Assembly: GCA_031286165.1 (NCBI GenBank)
Contig: JAITUU010000012.1
Span: 1 to 45,498 of the forward strand
From: Bacteroidales bacterium
GTDB taxonomy: Bacteria > Bacteroidota > Bacteroidia > Bacteroidales > UBA1715
Length of the DNA: 45,498 nt
Direction of reading: 5' to 3'
Shown in pieces: positions 8,213-17,017 of this stretch. The notes under the pieces were generated by a model that saw nothing but the letters and a program-made list of their open reading frames with translations, was not told the DNA's origin and made no database searches. Both the position numbers and the translations under genes were made by a program. Position 1 is the stretch's first letter. Each line of letters opens with the position of its first letter.

Positions 8213-8276
8213 CAGATGTAATACCCATATACTCATTTGTTTGGGTGTTTTTGTTCTGACATGGGTATTTCATCTG
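8213..8276. repeat. 16-bp inverted repeat between trkA and trkH
   Basis: CAGATGTAATACCCAT (8213-8228) pairs with ATGGGTATTTCATCTG (8261-8276) with one mismatch; the loop is 32 bases. The right arm ends one base before the trkA stop codon. There is no T tract, so it is not a standard terminator. It may be an mRNA processing or differential-expression hairpin, or a protein-binding site. A TTTCATCTGTTTA word is repeated directly at the trkH start (8176-8190) and at the trkA end. Confidence 0.7.
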
Positions 8277-8277
8277 T

Positions 8278-9609
8278 TTATGAGAATAGTTTGTCGATTT
8301 TATACACACTTTCGGCAGGACAAAATACAATAACCGTATCTTGGGGCTGCACGTGTGTTTCTCCATTGGCTATGTAGCCTTTGCCTTCGCGAATAATGCC
8401 GCCTATGAAAAAATCTTTGGGCAAGCGCAGGTTTTTTATGCAGTCTTTGGTAATTTTCGACCCTTCTTTGGCGGTGAGTTCTATCACATCGGTATTTACG
8501 TAAGTTAGGTTATTCACATCGCTTACGTCTATGTCGAGCGTGTATTGATAAATATAATCGGCGGCAATTTGTTTTTTATTGATAACGGTGCCAATGTCTA
8601 AACTTTCGGCAAACTGAATGTAGTCAATATTTTCTACTTCGGCTATGGTTTTGCGGATTCCGTATTTTTTTGCGGCTATGCACGCCAAAATATTTGCCTC
8701 GCTATTGTCGGTAAGAGCCACAAAAGCGTCCATACCTTCTATTCCTTCTTGTTTGAGTAATTCCAAATTGCTGGCATCGCCCAAAATAATCATGGCGTTG
8801 TTCAATTTTTCTACCAATTTTGTGGCGCGTTCTTTGTTGCGTTCCAGCACTTTGATATTCATGCTTTTGGGCAATTCCTGCACTGTGCGCACAGTCATAC
8901 GCCCGCCGCCCATAATCATTAAATTCTTAATATTCACCTCTTCTTTGCCTGCCTGCTTGCGCACTTGCTCTACATATTCTTTGGTGGTAATAAAATAGGC
9001 TATGTCGTTTGGTTGAATTTCATCGTTCCCGCCGGGTATAATAGTTTCCGATTTTCGGCGAATGGCTACAATGCGAAATCCGGTGCTATCGGTCAAATGT
9101 GCTAATTTTTGGTGTACAATAGGAGCATTGTGGCGAATTTTTAGTCCAATCAATATGAGAGCACCATTTTGAAAATCAATCCATTGGCGCACCCAATTGG
9201 TTTCGAGCGAAGCACTTACTTCTTTGGCGGCAAGCATTTCAGGGTAAATGAGGGCGTTGATGCCAAGTTGCTCAAAAAAATCTTTGTTTTTGGGGAGTAA
9301 ATATTCGTAATTGTCGATGCGGGCAACGGTTTTTTCGCTACCTAATTGTTTTGCAAGAATACACGCGGTAATGTTTTGACTTTCGGAAGTAGTAACGGCA
9401 ATGAATAAATCGGCGGAGGGAGTTCCTGCTTTTTTTTGTGTGGCAATAGAGGTTGGCGAGCCGTCCACACATATCAAATCGTATTCCGATTCCAAATGTT
9501 GTAATTTTTCTTCATTGTCGTCTATAAGCGTAATGGTGTGATTTTGCCGCGAAAGCATTTTTGCCAAATGCGTACCAACTTCGCCTGCGCCTGCTATAAT
9601 TATCTTCAT
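8278..9609 (-). CDS. trkA: TrkA, cytoplasmic regulatory subunit of Trk potassium uptake
   Basis: Peripheral membrane protein that binds NAD(H) and gates TrkH. The 443 residues contain two RCK units: first Rossmann fold MKIIIAGAGEVGTHLAKMLS with the acidic end of strand 2 (LIDDNEEKL), then a TrkA-C domain (about 140-220); second Rossmann fold NLMIMGGGRMTVRTVQEL (about 227 on; GGG loop retained) and a last TrkA-C domain to the end. First of the trkA-trkH pair. A -7 box TACCTTTG (9635-9642, minus strand) lies 26 bases upstream of its ATG. Confidence 0.95.
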   Translation of the reverse strand: MKIIIAGAGEVGTHLAKMLSRQNHTITLIDDNEEKLQHLESEYDLICVDGSPTSIATQKKAGTPSADLFIAVTTSESQNITACILAKQLGSEKTVARIDNYEYLLPKNKDFFEQLGINALIYPEMLAAKEVSASLETNWVRQWIDFQNGALILIGLKIRHNAPIVHQKLAHLTDSTGFRIVAIRRKSETIIPGGNDEIQPNDIAYFITTKEYVEQVRKQAGKEEVNIKNLMIMGGGRMTVRTVQELPKSMNIKVLERNKERATKLVEKLNNAMIILGDASNLELLKQEGIEGMDAFVALTDNSEANILACIAAKKYGIRKTIAEVENIDYIQFAESLDIGTVINKKQIAADYIYQYTLDIDVSDVNNLTYVNTDVIELTAKEGSKITKDCIKNLRLPKDFFIGGIIREGKGYIANGETHVQPQDTVIVFCPAESVYKIDKLFS

Positions 9610-9634
9610 GAGAGTGTTTGTTCAAAAAATCAAA

Positions 9635-9642
9635 CAAAGGTA
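9635..9642 (-). promoter_or_regulatory. -7 box of trkA promoter
   Basis: TACCTTTG on the minus strand matches TAnnTTTG; no good -33 element was seen at the expected distance because an AT-rich repeat occupies it. Confidence 0.4.
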
Positions 9643-9648
9643 ACAAAC

Positions 9649-9699
9649 AATTATCAATTATAAATTACGAATTACGAATTAAAAATTACGAGTTTTCAA
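9649..9699. repeat. dispersed AT-rich repeat
   Basis: Tandem variants of AATTACGAATT followed by AAAAATTACGAGTTTTC, the latter shared with 6570-6588. It lies between trkA and an outer-membrane protein gene and contains nested palindromic words. Confidence 0.6.
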
Positions 9700-9718
9700 C
9701 TTTCTGTTGTTCAGGTAT

Positions 9719-10408
9719 TCAAAATTGAAACAGATAACCCACAGAAATACCAATATTTCCGTTTGTAATTGTGGCATTATTTTCGCTTTTGGGTGCAAGA
9801 TTGCTCAATCCGAAGTTGTATTGCAGTTTTGCAAATGCGTTGAGATATTCTATACCTGCGCCTACATTCAGTCCGAAATCCCATGCGCGAAGGTCGTTTT
9901 CTGCCGAAGAACCTATGGTGATTTCCTCTTTTTGTTTCGATGTTTGCTCTCCGCCCACGTAGTCGTATGCTACGGCTTTTTTGCGCAGTGTTCCCGAAAA
10001 TGCAAATGCGCCGTAACCTCCCGCGAGTGCAATAAATTTGCAATCGGCATTAATTGGTATATTGAACACAAGATTGAGTGGAAGTTGCAGGTAATTTACG
10101 GTGGCGGTGCGAGTGTAATCGTAGGAAGTACCAAAGGTTGTACGCCTATCGGACACTCTATATCCGCGTTGCGTAAATACTAATTCGGGGCTGAGAGCCA
10201 CGTATTGATTGAAGGCATATTCGCCTATTGCGCCAAGTTTCAATCCGGCTTTGAGTTTGAAATCTTCGTAATTGAAATCTTCAATGTTCTTTGTGTGCCA
10301 ATTTGACAGTTCCATACCGGCGGTTGCTCCCACGCGAAATGGGGAATTTTGCGCACATGCGCAGATTGAAAGTGCAGTGGAAATGAATAGAAGGAATGGT
10401 TTTTTCAT
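9719..10408 (-). CDS. outer-membrane beta-barrel protein (PorT-like family)
   Basis: A 229-residue protein with a signal peptide (FLLFISTALSICACAQ; a cysteine occurs but no typical lipobox glycine/serine after it) and an eight-strand type small barrel: FRVGATAGMELSNW, LKLGAIGEYAFNQYVALSPE, VFTQRGYRV, YLQLPLNLVF and a C-terminal IGISVGYLFQF ending in phenylalanine, as barrel proteins do. This matches the broad Bacteroidota outer-membrane beta-barrel family. It lies 2 bases downstream of the large vWA protein gene, so both are probably one transcript. Specific function is unknown. Confidence 0.8.
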   Translation of the reverse strand: MKKPFLLFISTALSICACAQNSPFRVGATAGMELSNWHTKNIEDFNYEDFKLKAGLKLGAIGEYAFNQYVALSPELVFTQRGYRVSDRRTTFGTSYDYTRTATVNYLQLPLNLVFNIPINADCKFIALAGGYGAFAFSGTLRKKAVAYDYVGGEQTSKQKEEITIGSSAENDLRAWDFGLNVGAGIEYLNAFAKLQYNFGLSNLAPKSENNATITNGNIGISVGYLFQF

Positions 10409-10410
10409 GA

Positions 10411-13152
10411 TTATTCTTTTACGATTTTAGTGCTTACAATTCCTTTGCTTGTATATACTATCAAAGAGTACAATCCTTGCGAAAGAGAAGAAAGGTCAAT
10501 TTTCCCGTTGAACGTATTTTGTGAAAGCACCAATGCGCCCGTTGCGGAATATAGTTTTATGTGTTGTATTGCATATTCCGAATTGAGGTATAGTTCATTG
10601 TGTACAGGATTGGGATATGTCATGAATTGTTTTTGTACTGCTTGCACTGCGGTTTCTATTTCTTTTTCCGGTTCTTTTTTAGTTTCTTCTTCTTTGCAAT
10701 TCATGGGGCGGCGCACGGTAAGTGAAAGCGTTTGTGAAACGTTCATTGCTTTCGCAGTAAGGGTTATAGGAATAGTATTGTAGCCATATTGCCATAAATT
10801 CATAGTGAAGGGTGATTGCGGTTCGCCGTTGATGGAAATAGTGTGGTGTGCCGAAGCAGGGATGTCCACCGGTACTTGTGTTTTTCCACAGGGAGCGGTC
10901 ATAAAAAACTCGGTGTTGCTCAGTTGTTCCGGTACAGAGCCATTCACGGTAATTGTCGGCGGAGCAATAGTGAGAGTATTTGGTTCAAAGGTAATTCTAT
11001 AATTATGGTTTGCCGAGAGAGAACCTTGCAAAATTTCTTGTGTACCTATGTTGTATTCCGCAATTTCCAACGCACCACTGAGTCCATCGCCTTCTGCCAA
11101 TGTACCTTTGGTAATTTCGTAGTGTAATTTGGGTTCTTCGCCAAAGGCAATATGTTCTTCTTTGGCAGAAATGGTAATATCGTTACACGATTTTGTAATG
11201 GTAAGTGAAAATGTTTGAATACTACTTGGAATATCGTAATAATATTCTAGATACGACCGCATGTGTAGAATAAGTGGTATTATAGTGGTTTTATGGTTGT
11301 TTTGGTCTAAATCTACATATATAGAATATGTGTTGGATTGGTTGTAGGGATAGTTGTATAATGGTAAAAATTGGTTGTCGATTGTAAGACCCATGTAGTC
11401 GGTAATAGGAATTTCAATTATTGCTTGTGTGCTTTCGCACGGTAGAGGTATTTGTAAATCGGTATCACTCGTTGCTTGTGCAGGTGTGCCGTTTGCGCTA
11501 ATTGGCGGAGGAAGAATAGTGAGAGTTCCCGGAATAAACCTAACATCGTAATTGTCGGTTAGTTTATTAGCGCAAATCCAACCACTTTCACTGATATAAC
11601 GAAGAGATTGAATAATTTCTTGTGGTCCCACTTTATATTCAGCAATAGTAGAAAGCACAGCAGGATAGTCATTGCCGAAAAGTTCGCCTTCGGTGATTTT
11701 GAAGTCAAATTGCGGACGCTCTCCAAATGTAATTTGTTCATCTACGGCAGAAATGGTTATAGGTCTTGGCAAAATAGAAAAAGGTATCACTGTTTGCAAT
11801 GTGTCGGCAGTTGCTATTAGAGTATAATCTCCTGCGTCTGTTGGTTCGTACAATAGACAACCGTGAGAATAATCTCCAAAAGGGGCGAGTTCACTATTAT
11901 GCCAAGTGGGGTTATAATATTTATCTCTATAACAGTAAGAAACGGGTGATTTGGTGGGATTATGCACTACAATAGGATTAAGAGGTTCTCCGTAGGTAAT
12001 AGAAGGACATTCCACAATAAGCGGTTTGAGTTGTAAATTTTCAATAGCCGAAACTAAATTATCTCTCCATACATTTATGGAATCTTGTGAAACCAAGTAA
12101 TTCCATATAATTCGTTCCATTGCTTTATCGAGATTGGCAAGAGAACTCGCTGTATATCGTTCGGGGTGTCTGGTTACTGCATACGGAATTTGGTTGAAGA
12201 TATTTAACCAAGATGGTTCGGCAATGTCGCATACGATTGGTGCTAATTGATGAATTCTATTTATAAGACCATTAAAATTTGTAGAACTATTGGTTGCGTT
12301 AAATACGTTTGCATTATCGCCGGCAATGAAGAGTAAGTCTGACTGTGTTATACTATTATCATTTTCTGTATTAAATGCAATCGTGTGAATTCCTTCATGT
12401 CGTAAAGAGGCGGCGATTGTTTTAAAATCGTTGAAATCTCCTACGTTATTACTCGATTCTGTAAATACTATAACAAATTTTGTGCGTGGGAGAGAAGACG
12501 TAGTAGATTGTTGCAGTAACAGCTGTGCTTGAGACATTGCACAACCCAAGCACGTCTGTCCTCCTTTGGAGTCAGTATTCAGAGCCTGTAATATATCATT
12601 TTTATTGTTGGAAAGCGGTAGAATGGTGCGTGCTGTTGAACTATAAAATACAATTCCTATCCGACAATCTTCGCTACTTATTGGAAATGTTCTTACAAAA
12701 TTTTTTGCTATATCTATTTGTTTTATCCACTCTGCTGAACTTAGGTTGCCACTTTCCGGGAGTGCTAAAATGATGTCCATTGGTATGTTGCACACAGGAG
12801 CGGGGCAATTTTCAATAGACTTTACTGTTATAGGAATGTTTTCTAAATGTAACTTTGGGAGTTCTGCATCAGATGGAATTATATCATCCACATAGCGATA
12901 TTCTGTAAAATTTGCATACGCGGTGAAGGTGCCATTGGAGAGCGGAGTTGTAATTCCGGTAAATACCCACCCATGAGGAAGAACTATTTTACTCTGAGGT
13001 GTAATTGACTGCCAATCATTTGCAATAGAATATTCTGCATTACACGCAGTTACAGTGGGTGGTGTGTAATACTGAGATTCTTGCGCACAAAGTTGTGCTG
13101 TGCACGAGAGCATAATGCAGGCGCAGAGGAGGAGTTGTACAAGTTTTTTCAT
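10411..13152 (-). CDS. secreted vWA / MBG-domain protein with T9SS sorting tail
   Basis: A 913-residue cell-surface or secreted protein. I start it at 13152 (MKKLVQLLLCACIMLSC), which gives a signal peptide ending LCAQ; the longer reading adds 23 unlikely residues. Order of parts: N-terminal region; von Willebrand A-like domain (about 124-305); a sugar/Ig-like stretch ITYGEPLNPI; two MBG domains (about 464-546 and 657-730, each with a TFGE or AFGE word and an NY-x-(I/V)-x-F-x-P-x-T-L-T-I ending); and a C-terminal type A T9SS sorting domain beginning YPNPVHNELYL and ending in KIVKE. The vWA metal site is degenerate: DxSxS is replaced by PESGN. It is followed by a small barrel protein gene. Adhesion is a reasonable guess but not shown. 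Confidence 0.85.
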   Translation of the reverse strand: MKKLVQLLLCACIMLSCTAQLCAQESQYYTPPTVTACNAEYSIANDWQSITPQSKIVLPHGWVFTGITTPLSNGTFTAYANFTEYRYVDDIIPSDAELPKLHLENIPITVKSIENCPAPVCNIPMDIILALPESGNLSSAEWIKQIDIAKNFVRTFPISSEDCRIGIVFYSSTARTILPLSNNKNDILQALNTDSKGGQTCLGCAMSQAQLLLQQSTTSSLPRTKFVIVFTESSNNVGDFNDFKTIAASLRHEGIHTIAFNTENDNSITQSDLLFIAGDNANVFNATNSSTNFNGLINRIHQLAPIVCDIAEPSWLNIFNQIPYAVTRHPERYTASSLANLDKAMERIIWNYLVSQDSINVWRDNLVSAIENLQLKPLIVECPSITYGEPLNPIVVHNPTKSPVSYCYRDKYYNPTWHNSELAPFGDYSHGCLLYEPTDAGDYTLIATADTLQTVIPFSILPRPITISAVDEQITFGERPQFDFKITEGELFGNDYPAVLSTIAEYKVGPQEIIQSLRYISESGWICANKLTDNYDVRFIPGTLTILPPPISANGTPAQATSDTDLQIPLPCESTQAIIEIPITDYMGLTIDNQFLPLYNYPYNQSNTYSIYVDLDQNNHKTTIIPLILHMRSYLEYYYDIPSSIQTFSLTITKSCNDITISAKEEHIAFGEEPKLHYEITKGTLAEGDGLSGALEIAEYNIGTQEILQGSLSANHNYRITFEPNTLTIAPPTITVNGSVPEQLSNTEFFMTAPCGKTQVPVDIPASAHHTISINGEPQSPFTMNLWQYGYNTIPITLTAKAMNVSQTLSLTVRRPMNCKEEETKKEPEKEIETAVQAVQKQFMTYPNPVHNELYLNSEYAIQHIKLYSATGALVLSQNTFNGKIDLSSLSQGLYSLIVYTSKGIVSTKIVKE

Positions 13153-13264
13153 ATCCACTATTTTTAGAATTTTTACACACTGTGTAATTTTTACGCAAAA
13201 AAAATAAAACGCAAGATACAATTTAATTGTGAATTACATAGAAATAATTGTGTTTTTTTGTGGC

Positions 13265-14593
13265 TTATTCCACAAGTTCGCCAATAAGCGTAGCCGAAGT
13301 TGATGCGGTAATGCGCACGTTCACAAAATCGCCTACTTTGGCATTTCCTTTGGGGAAAATCACGGTTTTGTTTTGCGAATTGCGCCCTTTGAGTTCATTT
13401 TCGTCTTTTTTGGAACGTCCTTCTACCAGCACTTCAAATATTTTTCCTATATCGGCGGCATTCTGTGTTTTTGAAATACTGTTTTGCAGGGTTATAATTT
13501 CGTTTAATCGGCGAATTTTTACTTCTTCGGGCACATTGTCGGGCATTTTTTGCGATGCAAGCGTGCCGGGTCGTTCCGAATATTTGAACATATATGCCAA
13601 ATCGTAACCCACTTCGCGCATGAGCGAAAGCGTATCGGCGTGTTCTTCTTCGCTTTCATTGCTAAATCCGCATAAAATATCGCTGGTAATGGAAACTTCG
13701 GGGAGAATTTCGCGAAGTTTCGCAATTTTTTGCAGATATTCTTCGCGAGTGTATTTGCGGTTCATGCGCGAAAGTACGCTTGTGCTGCCACTTTGCACTG
13801 GCAGGTGTATCCACCTGCCAATATTGGCATGGCGAGCCATTACGTGCACTACGTCTTCGCCCATATCTTTGGGGTGCGAGGTAGTAAATCGTATGCGTAT
13901 ATGCGGAAATTTTTGCGCAATTTTTTCCAACAGTTGGGCGAAATTTGTTGTGTTTTTTCCTTGGGTAAAAGCATAAGAATTAACATTTTGTCCTAAAAGC
14001 GTAACTTCTTTGTAGCCTGTTTGTTGCAAGGTTTCAATTTCTTGAATAATAGATTCCGCATCTCTGCTGCGTTCGCGACCGCGAGTGTAGGGCACTATGC
14101 AGTAGGAACAAAAATTATTGCAGCCGCGCATAATGGAAACAAAAGACGAAATGCGATTGTTGCCCACGCGATAGGGGCTAATGTCGGCATAGGTTTCTGT
14201 TTCCGAAAGGTGGGTGTTGATAGCCTTTTTGCTGTTTTGGGCTATTGTAACCAATTCCGGTAAATTGCGATAAGAATCGGGACCGGCAACAATGTCGGCA
14301 AGTAGGTCATTGTCAAATAGTTGGTCGCGCAGGCGTTCTGCCATACAGCCAATAACGCCTATGAGAAGGGCGGGATTTTCGCTACGGAGTTTTTTTATTT
14401 CGTGCAAACGCTGAAACACCCGATTTTCGGCATGTTCGCGAATGGAGCAGGTGTTGAGCAAAATGAGGTGTGCCTGCGTAATATCTTCGGTGTAGGCAAA
14501 GCCAACATCATTCAAAATAGCGGCAACCACTTCGCTATCGTTCACATTCATTTGACAGCCGTAAGTTTCTATATACACAGAGCGTTTGTTCAT
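13265..14593 (-). CDS. miaB: tRNA-2-methylthio-N6-dimethylallyladenosine synthase
   Basis: Radical-SAM methylthiotransferase that adds a methylthio group to i6A37 of tRNAs. The 442-residue protein has the N-terminal UPF0004 domain with its cluster cysteines (YIETYGCQMN, LLNTCSIREHAENR, GVIGCMAERL), the radical-SAM CxxxCxxC in RGCNNFCSYCIVPYTRGRE and a C-terminal TRAM domain (EVLVEGRSKK ... GDFVNVRIT). All six cluster cysteines are present. It is a single gene; the divergent initiator tRNA lies 170 bases upstream, a fitting but probably accidental neighbour. Confidence 0.96.
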   Translation of the reverse strand: MNKRSVYIETYGCQMNVNDSEVVAAILNDVGFAYTEDITQAHLILLNTCSIREHAENRVFQRLHEIKKLRSENPALLIGVIGCMAERLRDQLFDNDLLADIVAGPDSYRNLPELVTIAQNSKKAINTHLSETETYADISPYRVGNNRISSFVSIMRGCNNFCSYCIVPYTRGRERSRDAESIIQEIETLQQTGYKEVTLLGQNVNSYAFTQGKNTTNFAQLLEKIAQKFPHIRIRFTTSHPKDMGEDVVHVMARHANIGRWIHLPVQSGSTSVLSRMNRKYTREEYLQKIAKLREILPEVSITSDILCGFSNESEEEHADTLSLMREVGYDLAYMFKYSERPGTLASQKMPDNVPEEVKIRRLNEIITLQNSISKTQNAADIGKIFEVLVEGRSKKDENELKGRNSQNKTVIFPKGNAKVGDFVNVRITASTSATLIGELVE

Positions 14594-14682
14594 CGGTAAA
14601 AATTTGAGTTGTACATTTAGTGCTGCAAAAATACGAAAAATATGGAAATAAACTTTTTTTTAAAAATTTATTACGAATAAAG

Positions 14683-14712
14683 TTGTGTGAACAAAAAAAA
14701 GGTGTATATTTG
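14683..14712 (+). promoter_or_regulatory. promoter of initiator tRNA gene
   Basis: TTG (14683-14685), a 19-base spacer and TATATTTG (14705-14712): an almost ideal Bacteroidota promoter. Start would fall about 40 bases before the mature tRNA. Confidence 0.8.
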
Positions 14713-14759
14713 CAGCCTCAAAACGAAAGACGTTCATTAGAGAATGAATAACGATATAT

Positions 14760-14832
<73 letters not shown>

Positions 14833-14841
14833 CTTACTTAG

Positions 14842-14869
14842 AAAACACTGCGTTTGCGGTGTTTTTTTT
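14842..14869 (+). terminator. Rho-independent terminator of tRNA-fMet
   Basis: Stem AACACTGC/GCGGTGTT (14844-14851 with 14856-14863, one G-T pair), GTTT loop and a run of T residues to 14869. Confidence 0.9.
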
Positions 14870-14984
14870 CGTTTATATTCTTTGTGTGCATTCACATATT
14901 TTTCCCCCCACGAAAAAAAATAATCCGTTTACCTTTGTTCCACATCTTTTTTGTATATATTCGCACAATTGAAAACCACTGGCT

Positions 14985-16307
14985 ATGTACAAAAAACTAC
15001 TCTTTCTTTTCTTCTTTGCCGCGGTATGTGTGCAGGGATTCTCGCAAACTATCAATTTGATTTTTCCAAAAATACCGAGTGCTGAGGCGTGGATTTATAC
15101 GTTTACAGGCAGTTCGGTGGATTCTTCGCGGGTAGTGCTCGATAAACAGGGCAAGGCTTCGTTTACGTTGCCGCAAAAAAACTATCGCGGCATAGTGTAT
15201 TTATATATTCCTAAAAGAGGCGGCGGCGAATTTATTGTTGCCGAACCGAATATTACCGTAACCACCGATGAAGAGCGTTTTAATGCTAATTCACTGATTT
15301 TTCCTCATTCTCAGGAAAATGAGTTTTTGCGTTATATTTTTGAACGCCGCAATTTTTTGTCGCAAAAGCAGGAATGGCTTATGTCGAGTTCCTTGTTTAT
15401 AGACCGCTCGAATCCTTTGTACGAACCGTTGCAAACCATGCAAAGCGAGAATACTCGTGCTTTTGACCAATTTAACGACAGCATAAAAAATTCAAAACTC
15501 TATGCCGCGCAGTATAGCCGCCTGATGCTGTTTATGCAGAATTTATATGCTGTGGTGCAAAATTACGATGCGGCACAAAAGCAGGCATTGCAAAGGGAAA
15601 TGGAAACTTCGCTGCCCATAGACGCGCTCTATCATGCCGGAAATTTGTGGATAAATGTGCATGAGTATTATCTTACGCTCTTTATGAATTATATGGATAA
15701 ATCGGTGGCGCAAAAAGCGTATTCGCAGTCGATTATTGTAACGCTGCAACGCTTGCAAGAGCCTGTTGCTTCGGCGTTCATGCAGTCGGCACTTGTGGCT
15801 GCCGAGCGAGGAAATTTACAAACTGCCATTGCTCTTTTGGCAAATTATGTGCAGGAAAAGAAACCTGCCATGATAACGCAAAATGCCACCATACAGCGCA
15901 TAGTGCAGGCAAATGCGTTGCAACAGGGGAGTAAAGCACCGCAGATAGTGGGTTTGCAAACGCCGCTCACCACTGCGGCACTTGTGGTGTTTTTTGAAAG
16001 TGATTGCGGACATTGCCGCCATGAGTTGGAAATTTTGGCAAAACATGCTGCTGCTATTCAAGCACAAGGGTATAGAATAATCAGTATTTCTGCCGATAGA
16101 GATGTGAAAACGCATAATGCTATGGCACAAACGTTTACGTGGGATAAAGCCGACCAACTTTGCGACTTGAAAGGATTTGACGGTGTGAATTTTACGAATT
16201 TCTCCGTAGCAGCCACGCCCACGTTTTTCAGTATTTCGCCCGATGGCGTGATTACCGGAAAATATGCACAAACAGAGGAATTTTTACAAACACTACCAAA
16301 AAAATAA
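14985..16307 (+). CDS. TlpA-like thioredoxin-fold protein, exported
   Basis: A 440-residue exported protein with signal peptide ending GFSQ. The N-terminal part (about 22-110) resembles the DUF4369-type domain usual in Bacteroidota thiol proteins; a helical middle follows; the C-terminal 110 residues form a thioredoxin fold with the redox motif FFESDCGHCRHE (C341, C344) and the cis-proline segment AATPTFF. It probably reduces or oxidises periplasmic or lipoprotein thiols. It follows the tRNA terminator and is 5 bases upstream of a lipoprotein gene, with which it is likely co-transcribed. Confidence 0.85.
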   Translation: MYKKLLFLFFFAAVCVQGFSQTINLIFPKIPSAEAWIYTFTGSSVDSSRVVLDKQGKASFTLPQKNYRGIVYLYIPKRGGGEFIVAEPNITVTTDEERFNANSLIFPHSQENEFLRYIFERRNFLSQKQEWLMSSSLFIDRSNPLYEPLQTMQSENTRAFDQFNDSIKNSKLYAAQYSRLMLFMQNLYAVVQNYDAAQKQALQREMETSLPIDALYHAGNLWINVHEYYLTLFMNYMDKSVAQKAYSQSIIVTLQRLQEPVASAFMQSALVAAERGNLQTAIALLANYVQEKKPAMITQNATIQRIVQANALQQGSKAPQIVGLQTPLTTAALVVFFESDCGHCRHELEILAKHAAAIQAQGYRIISISADRDVKTHNAMAQTFTWDKADQLCDLKGFDGVNFTNFSVAATPTFFSISPDGVITGKYAQTEEFLQTLPKK

Positions 16308-16312
16308 CAATC

Positions 16313-17014
16313 ATGAAACAACTATTACTTGGTGTGGGAATTGCGGTATCGCTTTTTTCGTGCTCATCGCAAAAATACTTTGCATCGAATGTACCGCCGG
16401 CAGAAATTACCGATGTGCAGGCTATTGAACCATTTTCTTTTGTGTCGCTTATAGAACATAGCGATGTGGGAGTGTATAACGATTCTTTGACGTGGTATGC
16501 TCGCGAGGCATTGTTGCAATCGCTTGAGACTATGAGAACACAGTTGCGCCTATCGCCCGAAGTGCTGTTTGTGGACGATGAATGGGATAGAGAACTACTT
16601 TTGAGTGAAGTGGATTTTTTGATACACGCGGCAGAAACTGCACCGCGAAGAACAAAAAAAGTAACGCCTTCGGTGGCAATTACACCACTCATAGATTCGT
16701 TACTCACGGTGAGTGGTAAACGATTTGGCTTGCTCATTATTCAAGATGGATTTACGCGAAGCAATAAAAATTACGCAGGACAGGTGGCTACTGCGGCGGT
16801 AATAGGTGTGGCGACTGCGGTACTTACGGGTGGTTCGGCGTATTATTTGCAAACTCCGGTGCGGCGTGGTTCCACGGTGAATGTGCTCATAGTAGATGCG
16901 CAGGAGAACAATGTGAGTTTTTACCGAAAATCCTTTGCCGAAGACAAAAATCCTACTGATGTGAGTGTGATTTCAAAACAACTGAACGCTCTTTTTAGAG
17001 ATTACTTTTTTTAG
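16313..17014 (+). CDS. putative lipoprotein, unknown function
   Basis: The 233-residue protein begins MKQLLLGVGIAVSLFSCSSQ, a lipoprotein signal with the cysteine at residue 17. The mature part has no family I recognise. It contains a glycine/alanine-rich hydrophobic stretch near residues 160-183 (VATAAVIGVATAVLTGGSAY), possibly a membrane-inserting hairpin, and a C-terminal LNALFRDYFF. It is probably in one transcript with the TlpA-like gene and converges with the MATE gene, whose stop lies only 3 bases away. Confidence 0.7.
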   Translation: MKQLLLGVGIAVSLFSCSSQKYFASNVPPAEITDVQAIEPFSFVSLIEHSDVGVYNDSLTWYAREALLQSLETMRTQLRLSPEVLFVDDEWDRELLLSEVDFLIHAAETAPRRTKKVTPSVAITPLIDSLLTVSGKRFGLLIIQDGFTRSNKNYAGQVATAAVIGVATAVLTGGSAYYLQTPVRRGSTVNVLIVDAQENNVSFYRKSFAEDKNPTDVSVISKQLNALFRDYFF

Positions 17015-17017
17015 GAC

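Noticed and set aside
8213..8276. Rho-independent terminator between trkA and trkH
   Set aside because: The stem is long but AT-rich with a 32-base loop and no T run on the coding strand.
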